NCBI RefSeq assembly: GCF_001044235.1 | Contig: NZ_JYNL01000020.1 | Span: 295,790 to 343,681 of the forward strand | Reading direction: 5' to 3' | Origin: Mycolicibacterium chlorophenolicum | Lineage (GTDB): Bacteria > Actinomycetota > Actinomycetes > Mycobacteriales > Mycobacteriaceae | DNA: 47,892 nt | Shown here: positions 17,075-24,071 of the stretch, piece by piece | Layout of the letters: every line of letters starts with the position of its first letter | How positions within the stretch are numbered: position 1 is the stretch's first letter | Notes under the pieces: model-generated | Databases searched by the model: none | What the model was told of the DNA's origin: nothing | What the model saw: the letters and a program-made list of their open reading frames with translations, nothing else | Translations under genes and position numbers: made by a program

Positions 17075-19405
17075 ATGGGCCGGTATCCGCGGCAGGTGAT
17101 CGCGCCGGTGGCCGCGCCGCCGGGGCTGGTGCTCGCCCTGGCGGCGCTGCTCGCCGTGGCCGGCGACCAGCCGGCCGTGCGCGTCACCGACGACCTGGTC
17201 AACTTCGGCCTGCTGGTCTATGCCACCGTGTGCGCCGTGCTGGCCGCCAGATCGGCGCTCGGCCGGCTGCACCGGGCCTGGGTGCTGCTGACTGCCGCGC
17301 TGGCGGCCTGGGCGCTCGGCGACGCCGTCTGGCTGCTGTACGAGCTGATCCTCCGGCAGGATGCGCCGGTGCCGTCGGCGGCGGACGCCTTCTACGTCGT
17401 GTTCGCGCTGCTCGCGATCGCGGCGATGACGCAGTTCGTCGCCGAACCGATGCGCGAGTCCCGGCTGCGGATCGCCCTGGACGGCATCACGGCGGCGTTG
17501 TGCCTGTTCCTGCTGGCGTGGGTCCTGGCCCTGCACACCGTGTACGACACCTACCGCGACGACCTCGCCGCTCTGTTCGTCACGCTGCTCTACCCCGCCA
17601 CCGACCTGGCGATGCTGACCATCGCCGTGGTGACGCTGCTGCGGGCCGACGCCCGCCAGCGGGTGGTGCTGACATTGCTCACCGCAGCGATCGCGGTGAT
17701 GGCGGTCGCGGACAGCACCTACGCCGTCCTGGTCGCCGCTGACCGCTATCAGACCGGCGACCCGATCGACGCCGTGTGGGGCGCCGCGGCGGTCATCTTT
17801 TCCGCCGCCGCGCTGATCAGCCGCCGCACGCCGGCACCGCGCCCGCCCACCCTGCACGTCCCCTCGAACGCGTCCCTCTGGCTGCCCTACATGCCCCTGC
17901 TCCTCGCGGGGACGATCGGCCCGCCGCTGGTGATGTCCGGCCTGGAACGGTTCGTGGTGCCGCTCATCGTCGTCGCCGTGTGCCTGCGGCAATCGGTCGC
18001 CGCCTGGGAGAACCGCCGGCTGCTGGCGGCCGCCGCCGACCAGGCGCTGCGGGACCCGCTGACCGGGCTGGCCAACACGGCGCTGTTCGACGACCGGTTG
18101 GCCCACGCGATGACGCTGCGCTCGCGCCTCGACCGGTCGGTCGCCGTGCTGTCCCTGGACCTCGACGACTTCAAACTGATCAACGACAACCTGGGGCATT
18201 CCGCCGCCGATCGACTCCTGGCCGACGTCGGACGACGGCTGGCGGCTTGCGCGCGGACGGGCGACACCGTGGCCCGCACGGGCGGCGACGAGTTCGCCCT
18301 GCTCCTCGAAGGGCCGTTCGACGAGTCGGAGACCATCGCCCAGCAGGTGAGTGACGCCTTCGACATCCCGTTCACCGTCGACGGGCACGACATCCTGCTG
18401 CGGCCCAGCATCGGTGTCACCGTCGCGTCGATGTCAGAGCCCGACCTGACACCCGAGATCCTCCGCGAACGTGCCGCGATCGCCATGCAGGCCGCCAAAC
18501 GGGCCCGCTCCCCCGAAGTCCACACCTTCAGCGCCGACATGGTGCCCGCCGACGGTGGCGGAGCAGACGCCGCCGCGGGCCGGTCCGGCGGCGACGGTGC
18601 CGCCCAGATCCGTCTGCTCGGCGAATTGCGCCACGCCATCGACCACAACGGGCTCGACGTGGTGTATCAGCCCAAGATCGATCTGCGCACCGGCGACACC
18701 GTCGGCGTCGAAGCGCTCCTGCGCTGGCCCCACCCCCAACGGGGCCTGCTGCTGCCCGATGCGTTCCTCTCGCTGATCCGGGAGCAGGGCCTGATCCAGC
18801 GGGTGACCGAGCTGGTCCTGAACAGGGCGCTCGACGACACCGCCCACTGGTACGGCCACGAGGCTCGAATCCCCGTGGCGGTCAACCTGTTCGCACCGTC
18901 GCTACGGGAGACCGACCTGCCCGACAAGCTGTGCCGCGAGCTCGGCCGCCGGGGTCTGCCCACCGATCTGTTGACCGTCGAGATCACCGAGGACATCGTC
19001 CTGAGCGAGATGGACCTGGTGACCGCCGTGTTGCGGCGGCTGCGTGAATACGGGGTGCGGGTGGCCATCGACGACTTCGGCAGCGGCTACTCCTCGCTGT
19101 CGTATCTGCGCGACCTCCCGATCGACGAGGTGAAACTGGATCGCAATTTCATCGCTCCGGTCACCAGCGACGCCCGGGCAGCCGCCGTCGCGCAGGCCGT
19201 CATCGAGCTCACCCACGACCTGGGGGCCACCGTGGTGGCCGAGGGAATCGAAGACGCCTCGACAGCCGACTGGCTGCGCGAGCACGGGTGCGATGTGGGG
19301 CAGGGCTATCTGTTCGGCAGGCCCGTCGAAGCGGGGCGGATCGGTGGCCTTGCCGCTACGGACCCCCGGCGCACGGACGACGCTGCGGTCATCGGGCCCC
19401 CGTAG
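17075..19405 (+). CDS. Membrane GGDEF-EAL protein, bifunctional cyclic-di-GMP enzyme
   Basis: 776 residues from ATG 17075; an in-frame GTG at 17069 with GGAG 4 nt upstream is an equally possible start. About eight hydrophobic helices fill residues 10-325. The GGDEF domain (about 330-490) has LSLDLDDFKLINDNLGH, the active-site ARTGGDEFALL, and an inhibitory-site RTGD five residues before GGDEF. The EAL domain (about 515-755) has VEALLRW, VNLFAPS, VEITED, IDDFGSGYSSL, VKLDRNF and VAEGIED, so the metal and catalytic residues look intact. It should make and degrade c-di-GMP. A paralogue without the GGDEF domain lies at 37416-39212. Confidence 0.93.
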   Translation: MGRYPRQVIAPVAAPPGLVLALAALLAVAGDQPAVRVTDDLVNFGLLVYATVCAVLAARSALGRLHRAWVLLTAALAAWALGDAVWLLYELILRQDAPVPSAADAFYVVFALLAIAAMTQFVAEPMRESRLRIALDGITAALCLFLLAWVLALHTVYDTYRDDLAALFVTLLYPATDLAMLTIAVVTLLRADARQRVVLTLLTAAIAVMAVADSTYAVLVAADRYQTGDPIDAVWGAAAVIFSAAALISRRTPAPRPPTLHVPSNASLWLPYMPLLLAGTIGPPLVMSGLERFVVPLIVVAVCLRQSVAAWENRRLLAAAADQALRDPLTGLANTALFDDRLAHAMTLRSRLDRSVAVLSLDLDDFKLINDNLGHSAADRLLADVGRRLAACARTGDTVARTGGDEFALLLEGPFDESETIAQQVSDAFDIPFTVDGHDILLRPSIGVTVASMSEPDLTPEILRERAAIAMQAAKRARSPEVHTFSADMVPADGGGADAAAGRSGGDGAAQIRLLGELRHAIDHNGLDVVYQPKIDLRTGDTVGVEALLRWPHPQRGLLLPDAFLSLIREQGLIQRVTELVLNRALDDTAHWYGHEARIPVAVNLFAPSLRETDLPDKLCRELGRRGLPTDLLTVEITEDIVLSEMDLVTAVLRRLREYGVRVAIDDFGSGYSSLSYLRDLPIDEVKLDRNFIAPVTSDARAAAVAQAVIELTHDLGATVVAEGIEDASTADWLREHGCDVGQGYLFGRPVEAGRIGGLAATDPRRTDDAAVIGPP

Positions 19406-20064
19406 AGAGTCCCGGTGCCGCCGGGTGGCGTCTGCCCCCGCGGCGCCATCCCGGTTGCAGCCGTCGCCGTGCAGCGCGGACACGCCATCCCCTCAGTGGC
19501 GTGTTCGTGCGCATGCAACGACATAGCAATTGCACCGATCAGCCCCCGAGCGCCGGTAGGGGCGAAGGTCCCTGGGTCGCAGACGCGGCGATGTCGGTGA
19601 CCCGGGCGCGAGGTTGTGTCCAAAGGGTGACGCCCTGTCGTTAGTCCTGCTCCTCATCAGGCGCCACCAGCGGTGACGTTGGTCATGACGAGAGCGACGA
19701 CGCGCCGGGGGGTTTGCACATCGGTGGTGGGGCCGTATTGTCGGAGGCAGGTGCTATACGTGTCTTGTCACTGTGCCGAGCAAGAAAGCGGCGTTGCGCC
19801 GCCGACGCGGTGACTTACCTACCGTCGTAAGCGCATGTCGAGAATCCGGCGTGAGCTGTTGGTCAGATGCCAACCGTTTATGGGCGGTCCAAGACTTGAC
19901 GCCAGTGTCCAGGCCCGTCAGATGCTCGCCTGCAAGAGGACAGAATTCGCGAGCGGGTCGCTCCCCTCCCCGTACCGAGGTCTCACGAGATCGGTCCGAG
20001 GTGGCCCAGCACAGCACCGACATGTCGCGCGTCACGTCGACGAACACGAGAGCCGTGATCTGCA
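19406..20064. other. Intergenic region, 659 bp, before the sigma-factor gene
   Basis: No convincing gene. Several short frames are open but lack an RBS and recognisable sequence. It presumably holds the 3' end of the GGDEF-EAL transcript and the promoter of the sigma gene. No anti-sigma gene of the usfX/rsbW type lies here, unlike the classical usfX-sigF pair. Confidence 0.55.
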
Positions 20065-20862
20065 GTGCAAACTCTTCATCAGCCGACGCCATCTGTCAGC
20101 ACGTCAACGACCACCAACCCCTATGCCGACGTCGTCGTCATGTTCCGTGAACTCGCCCTGCTGGACGAGGACACCGCGGCCCACCGGCGCCTACGGGAAG
20201 CCATCATCGAACGGTGCCTGCCGCTCGCCGAACACATCGCCCGGCGGTTCCGTGGACGAGGAGAATCGCACGATGACCTCGTTCAGGTCGCCCGCGTGGG
20301 TCTGCTCAACGCGGTCAACCGATTCGACATCGACACCGCCGACGACTTCCTCGCCTTCGCCGTCCCGACCATGATGGGTGAGGTGCGCCGGTACTTCCGC
20401 GACCATGGATGGTCGCTGAAGGTTCCGCGCCGCCTCAAGGAACTCAACATGCGGCTCAAGGCCGCCCGGTCCGAACTGACCCAACAGCTCAACCGGGCGC
20501 CGTCACCCAGCGAACTCGCCGAATACCTCGGGATCGAGCGGGAAGAAGTCGTCGAAGGACTCATCGCGGCCGACGCGTATTCGACGCGGTCCACCGAACA
20601 GGAGCTCAGCGCCGCCGGTGACGGCCTGACGATGAACGACACCTTGGGCGGTCCCGATCCCAACCTGCAGAAAGTCGTCGAGATCCACACGGTGCGACCG
20701 TTGATCGCCGATCTGCCCGAGCGAGACCGCATGGTGCTCAAGATGCGGTTCTTCGACAACAAGACGCAGTCGCAGATCGCCGACGAGATCGGCGTCTCCC
20801 AGATGCATGTGTCCCGACTGCTGGCGCGCGCTCTGGCCACGGTCCGGGAGAAGGCCGGCTGA
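20065..20862 (+). CDS. SigF-type (SigB/F/G subfamily) RNA polymerase sigma factor
   Basis: 265 residues from GTG 20065. Region 2 has FRELALLDEDTAAHRRLREA, RCLPLAEHIARRF, DDLVQVARVGLLNAVNRFD and FAVPTMMGEVRRYFRD. Region 3 has VPRRLKELNMRLKAA. Region 4 has LPERDRMVLKMRFFDNKTQS, then the HTH QIADEIGVSQMHVSRLL. Length and motifs match SigF. The GTG was preferred over ATG 20140 because SigF proteins keep the YADV segment before MFREL. It may be SigF itself or one of the SigF paralogues common in fast growers. No cognate anti-sigma gene is adjacent. An anti-anti-sigma gene is convergent on the other side of a strong hairpin. Confidence 0.93.
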   Translation: MQTLHQPTPSVSTSTTTNPYADVVVMFRELALLDEDTAAHRRLREAIIERCLPLAEHIARRFRGRGESHDDLVQVARVGLLNAVNRFDIDTADDFLAFAVPTMMGEVRRYFRDHGWSLKVPRRLKELNMRLKAARSELTQQLNRAPSPSELAEYLGIEREEVVEGLIAADAYSTRSTEQELSAAGDGLTMNDTLGGPDPNLQKVVEIHTVRPLIADLPERDRMVLKMRFFDNKTQSQIADEIGVSQMHVSRLLARALATVREKAG

Positions 20863-20912
20863 ACACCCGCCGGCGGGCAAAATGTCCTGCCCGGCAAGCT
20901 CTTCGACGCAGA

Positions 20913-20946
20913 GATCACCCCGGTGCGGCAGCGCACCGGGGTGATC
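20913..20946. terminator. Strong bidirectional hairpin between the sigma and STAS genes
   Basis: GATCACCCCGGTGC pairs perfectly with GCACCGGGGTGATC over 14 bp with a GGCAGC loop. It lies between two convergent genes, 51 bp after the sigma stop and 7 bp before the STAS stop. It fits an intrinsic-type terminator serving both strands, although no U-tract follows. Confidence 0.8.
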
Positions 20947-20952
20947 GCCGCT

Positions 20953-21345
20953 TTAGCGGACGATGGCGTCGAACGCCTGCTCCACGGTGGAATGCAGACT
21001 CATGATGTCGGCCAGACCGATCATCTGCATCGGCCTGCTCGTCGCCGGCCCGTCGGCGACCACCATGAATTGCGTTGCGGCACCACATCGATCGTGTGCC
21101 TCGACGAGCAGGCCCATCCCCACCGATGCGAGGAAGTCGACGGCGGTGAGGTCGATGATCATCGAGGTCGGTTTCTTCGTCAGCGCGGTGTCGATCTGAC
21201 GGTCGAGCGCCGGGACGGTGAGCATGTCGACATCACCGGTGCAGCGGATCACGACGACCGAATCGTGCCAGGAATCGGTGACGATGCACTGTGAGGGCGC
21301 GCCGCTCGGCTCTGCCGCGGGCGAGGGTGAAGAGGTGGAAGACAT
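20953..21345 (-). CDS. STAS-domain anti-anti-sigma factor
   Basis: 130 residues from ATG 21345 with GGAG 5-6 nt upstream. A low-complexity Ser/Pro N-terminus (1-20) precedes a STAS domain: VVVIRCTGDVDMLTVPALDR, then MIIDLTAVDFLASVGMGLL, in which the Ser is the phosphorylation site used by RsbV/SpoIIAA proteins. Unphosphorylated, such proteins sequester an anti-sigma kinase and free the sigma factor. It is convergent with the SigF-type gene, so a functional link is likely but not shown. An 18-bp tandem duplication lies upstream. Confidence 0.92.
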   Translation of the reverse strand: MSSTSSPSPAAEPSGAPSQCIVTDSWHDSVVVIRCTGDVDMLTVPALDRQIDTALTKKPTSMIIDLTAVDFLASVGMGLLVEAHDRCGAATQFMVVADGPATSRPMQMIGLADIMSLHSTVEQAFDAIVR

Positions 21346-21431
21346 ATCAACTCCGAGATCGCATGGATGAAGCGCTGCGTCTCACGGGCTGCCTAGTCTG
21401 AACCTGAAGGATGGGGCGCGTGATGATCAGT

Positions 21432-21467
21432 CTATACGCGTCGGGCGAGCTATACGCGTCGGGCGAG
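21432..21467 (-). repeat. Perfect 18-bp tandem duplication upstream of the STAS gene
   Basis: CTATACGCGTCGGGCGAG occurs twice head-to-tail at 21432-21449 and 21450-21467, without mismatch or spacer. It abuts the stop codon of the sucrase/ferredoxin-like gene and lies 87-122 bp upstream of the STAS start. Read on the minus strand each copy contains CGTATAG, which resembles a -10 element, so the duplication may create twin promoters. Confidence 0.85.
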
Positions 21468-22355
21468 TCAGAGCGCCGATATCGACTTCAGCGCGAAGCT
21501 GCGCACGCGGCCCGCCACCCCGGCGCGGCACATCGACAGCAGCGGCTCGGACAGCTCTTCGGCGAGCACCACCTCGACCGGACCTGACGCGCCGGCGAGC
21601 ACGACCCGGACGGTGTCGTCGACGTGGTCGACCGTCACCGGCGAGAGCGCCCGGATGCGTTCGTCGCCGGACGCCTTCCGGACGAAGTACTGCGCAGCCT
21701 GCACCGCATGGGGAAGCGACGTGCGGCCCCGCAGGAACTTGTTGTCGACCAGGCCGTCGACGTACCGGGTGACCAGTGCGGCCGCGTCGGTCGAATCGAT
21801 CCGGCCGTAGCAGAGCCCCTCGGGCAGGATGAGCATCGTCGCGGCGAACCGGTCACCACCCAGATGCGAACACTCCCAGGTGTTTTCGGGGTACCGCTCG
21901 GCGATCGCCGCGACCGCCTGCCGCCCCCGGACGGCGCAGCACTGGTCGTGCCGGCCGTGGGCACACACCGCGACGACGGGTTCGGTGGACCGCTCGCCGT
22001 CGCTGCCGTCGAGTGCGAGCTCGAGGTAGTCGGCCGGCCGGGACACCTCGCCGCGGTACAACGCCTCGCTCCCCTCGTCGCAGAAGGCGAGGAACCAGCG
22101 CCAGCGCGGACTCGCTGCGCGGCGGCCAGGCCTGCGGATCGCGGCGATCCGCATCCCGGCCGTCTCGAACCGGCGCGCGATCGCGCGTCCCAGAACGGGG
22201 TCGACGATCGACGGCGAGTTCAGAAACGCCGACGGACCCCAACCGCCGCTGAGTTCGAGCAGCGCCCAAGCGTGTCCGGCCGACGCAGTCCCGTACATCG
22301 CGTCGTCGCGCGCCAGGGACTGGTCGCTGCAGGGAATGCGCCTCCCGACGGCCAT
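21468..22355 (-). CDS. Sucrase/ferredoxin-like (Suc_Fer) thioredoxin-fold protein
   Basis: 295 residues from ATG 22355. Family motifs: CSDQSLARDDAMYGTAS near the N-terminus, CAHGRHDQCCAVRG in the middle and ECSHLGGDRFAATMLILPEG after it. The Cys pattern and the SHLGG motif resemble thioredoxin-like [2Fe-2S] ferredoxins, so an iron-sulfur or redox role is plausible. It starts 11 bp after the oxygenase gene, in a three-gene minus-strand operon with that gene and the repeat peptide. Inference: it could supply electrons or redox maintenance to the iron-dependent oxygenase. Family biochemistry is poorly known. Confidence 0.85.
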   Translation of the reverse strand: MAVGRRIPCSDQSLARDDAMYGTASAGHAWALLELSGGWGPSAFLNSPSIVDPVLGRAIARRFETAGMRIAAIRRPGRRAASPRWRWFLAFCDEGSEALYRGEVSRPADYLELALDGSDGERSTEPVVAVCAHGRHDQCCAVRGRQAVAAIAERYPENTWECSHLGGDRFAATMLILPEGLCYGRIDSTDAAALVTRYVDGLVDNKFLRGRTSLPHAVQAAQYFVRKASGDERIRALSPVTVDHVDDTVRVVLAGASGPVEVVLAEELSEPLLSMCRAGVAGRVRSFALKSISAL

Positions 22356-22366
22356 CGACCGCGCCC

Positions 22367-23575
22367 CTAGTCGGCGACGGCCACGACGACCGCCTCGCGC
22401 AGCAGTCGGCGCAACAGCACCGTGCCGTCGTGGTTATCGAGGCCGGGCAGCGTCGCCGCGTCGACGGCCTCGCCGGACTGCAGCGCCGTCAGCGCCGCCG
22501 CGCAGAAGCCCGGAAACGACATGGTGCGGTCGGGAAGCCGCAACCGGACGCGGCCGTCGGCGCTCTCGAGCGTCGCGACCAGACCCCGGCGCCACCGCAC
22601 CCGCGTCGTGTCCGCCGCCGCGGCCGCATCGAGGGTGGCCAGCGGCGGAACCGCCACGGGCCGGGTGCGTTCGCTGTGCCGGCGCGCCATTCGCGCGGCC
22701 GCGCGATCGCTCAGCTCGGCACCACGGTCACGCACCGTCTCGGTCAGCGCGGCCATCACCTTCGACGCGATCGCCGCCATCTCGCCGGGGTGCGCCACAT
22801 CGACACCCATGGGCAACGACTTACGGAACTCCGCGTCGTCGGCCAGTGCGTCGACGACCGCGCGCATCACGTCGAGGCCCGTCATCGCCGAGACGCCGAT
22901 CGTCAGGTGGATCGATGTGGTGTCCCCCGACCGGGCGGAATGCACCCAGCCCCGGGGCAGGTAGAGCACGTCGCCGGCCGTGAGGACGGTGTCGATCACC
23001 GGAGGCTGCGCGCCACGGGCGGTGATCGCGGCGCGGTGGTCGGTCCACGGCTGGCTGGGCAGCGGGTCGGTGTGCACCGGCTCGTGGACGATCCACCGCT
23101 TGTCGCCACTGACCTGCAGCACGAAGACGTCGTGGACGTCGTAGTGCGGGTCGAAGCCCTGATTGTCGGGCGGGGTGATGTAGGCGTTGGCCTGCACCGG
23201 ATGTCCGAGGTCGTCGACCGCGTCGCGGACGAAATCGATCAGCGGCGGCCACAGCCGGTGCAGCCCCTGCAGAACCAGGGTGGCGCCCGCCGCCAGCTGC
23301 GCGAGTACCCGCGCGGAATCCACCTGATCGGGCATCTCGGCGCCGAACCCTCCGGCGTCGAGGTAGCAGTCCCGGGCCAGCAGTTGGCCCGCCTTGGCCA
23401 TGCGCAGAAACGGCGCGCGTACCCCGCGACGGGTGATCAGCTCGTCGACGGCATCCGGTGAGAGCAGATCGGTGAAGTCGCGGGGCAGCGCGCCGGACCG
23501 GCTGAGCAGAGGTCGTCGACCCCAGTACTGCGCCGCGAACACCTCCGGAGCGACCGCGACGCAGCGCGTCAGCAC
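22367..23575 (-). CDS. JmjC/cupin-4 family Fe(II)/2-oxoglutarate oxygenase
   Basis: 402 residues from a GTG start with AGGA 8 nt upstream. The fold resembles bacterial ribosomal oxygenases (RoxA/YcfD) and human MINA/NO66. The metal triad is visible as HYD in GFDPHYDVHDVFVLQ (about 140-155) and the distal His in LPRGWVHSA. A 2-oxoglutarate-binding Lys may be that of SGDKRW. The C-terminal half resembles the dimerisation and winged-helix regions of this family. Such enzymes hydroxylate side chains (Arg, His, Asn, Asp) of protein substrates. It begins 9 bp after the stop of a gene for a repetitive peptide rich in Asp, Asn and His, which is an obvious candidate substrate. Confidence 0.88.
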   Translation of the reverse strand: MLTRCVAVAPEVFAAQYWGRRPLLSRSGALPRDFTDLLSPDAVDELITRRGVRAPFLRMAKAGQLLARDCYLDAGGFGAEMPDQVDSARVLAQLAAGATLVLQGLHRLWPPLIDFVRDAVDDLGHPVQANAYITPPDNQGFDPHYDVHDVFVLQVSGDKRWIVHEPVHTDPLPSQPWTDHRAAITARGAQPPVIDTVLTAGDVLYLPRGWVHSARSGDTTSIHLTIGVSAMTGLDVMRAVVDALADDAEFRKSLPMGVDVAHPGEMAAIASKVMAALTETVRDRGAELSDRAAARMARRHSERTRPVAVPPLATLDAAAAADTTRVRWRRGLVATLESADGRVRLRLPDRTMSFPGFCAAALTALQSGEAVDAATLPGLDNHDGTVLLRRLLREAVVVAVAD

Positions 23576-23584
23576 GAGACCGTC

Positions 23585-23830
23585 CTAGGCGGTACCGTCC
23601 GCACCGCCGTCGTGGCCGTCGGGGTTCGAGCCGCCATCGGCGGGCCCTTCGCCGCCCGCGGTGCCGTCGGCGCCGCCGTCGTGGCCGTCGGGGTTCGAGC
23701 CGCCATCGGCAGGCCCCTCGCCGCCCGCGGTGCCGTCGGCGCCGCCGTCATGGCCGCCGGGGTTCGAGCCGCCATCGGCAGGCCCCTCGCCGCCGGACTC
23801 CGTGGTGATGTCGTCGTCATCGAGTGCCAT
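23585..23830 (-). CDS. Repeat peptide: 12-residue leader plus three 23-residue Gly/Asp repeats (possible modified-peptide precursor)
   Basis: 81 residues from ATG 23830, with AAAGG about 8 nt upstream. The leader MALDDDDITTES is followed by exactly three tandem 23-residue repeats ending at the stop codon. Each begins GGEGPADGGSN and ends HDGGADGTA. Repeats 2 and 3 are identical; repeat 1 has Gly where they have Asp at position 13. There is no Cys, no aromatic residue and no Lys or Arg. It is first in a minus-strand operon with a JmjC/cupin oxygenase 9 bp downstream and a Suc_Fer-like protein after that. The short acidic leader plus repeated core suggests a ribosomally made, post-translationally hydroxylated peptide. 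I do not recognise a named family, so this is inference. Confidence 0.8.
   Translation of the reverse strand: MALDDDDITTESGGEGPADGGSNPGGHDGGADGTAGGEGPADGGSNPDGHDGGADGTAGGEGPADGGSNPDGHDGGADGTA
23588..23794 (-). repeat. Three tandem 69-bp in-frame repeats inside the repeat-peptide gene
   Basis: Units at about 23588-23656, 23657-23725 and 23726-23794. They are nearly identical at DNA level, differing at a handful of positions, mostly in the unit nearest the stop. That indicates recent duplication or homogenisation and a copy number likely to vary between strains. Confidence 0.88.
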
Positions 23831-23851
23831 TGTCGTCACCTTTCCGCGCCA

Positions 23852-23870
23852 CTGGGATGCCGCTGGGATG
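23852..23870 (-). promoter_or_regulatory. Direct repeat upstream of the repeat-peptide operon
   Basis: CTGGGATG occurs at 23852-23859 and 23863-23870, an 11-bp period equal to one helical turn, 22-40 bp before the peptide start. It could be a regulator-binding site or part of the leader. Confidence 0.4.
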
Positions 23871-24023
23871 AGCCGCAGCCTACCGCGCCCCGCTGTGGTG
23901 CCCACCCGGTACGGAACCCAAACCCGACGTCGCTTTCCCGGCGGATAACGGACCGTCGGAGATGGCGTAACGATCGGGGCGTGCCGAGCGCAAAACGGGG
24001 CGCTCCCAGTACGATCGGGCCAT

Positions 24024-24040
24024 CGATCCCGTTGGGATCG
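24024..24040. promoter_or_regulatory. Palindrome upstream of the L,D-transpeptidase
   Basis: CGATCCC-GTT-GGGATCG has 7-bp perfect arms and ends 31 bp before the proposed TTG start. The half-site GGGAT also appears in the direct repeats of the divergent peptide operon, so one regulator might serve both. Confidence 0.4.
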
Positions 24041-24071
24041 CGTGGCCGTCGCCGACAACACTGGAGAACGC

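Noticed and set aside
19306..19524. Minus-strand small frame with CPRC motif starting MSLHAHEHATEG
   Set aside because: It runs into the antisense of the GGDEF-EAL gene, has no clear RBS and loses any pattern after the motif.
19712..19742. Possible SigF-type promoter (GGTTT, then GGCCGTAT) upstream of the sigma gene
   Set aside because: The -10 GGGTAT is not matched and it lies over 300 bp from the start codon.
23588..23794. Tandem repeats considered as a CRISPR array or non-coding satellite
   Set aside because: There are no spacers, units are 69 bp and exactly in frame within a gene with a start, RBS and stop.
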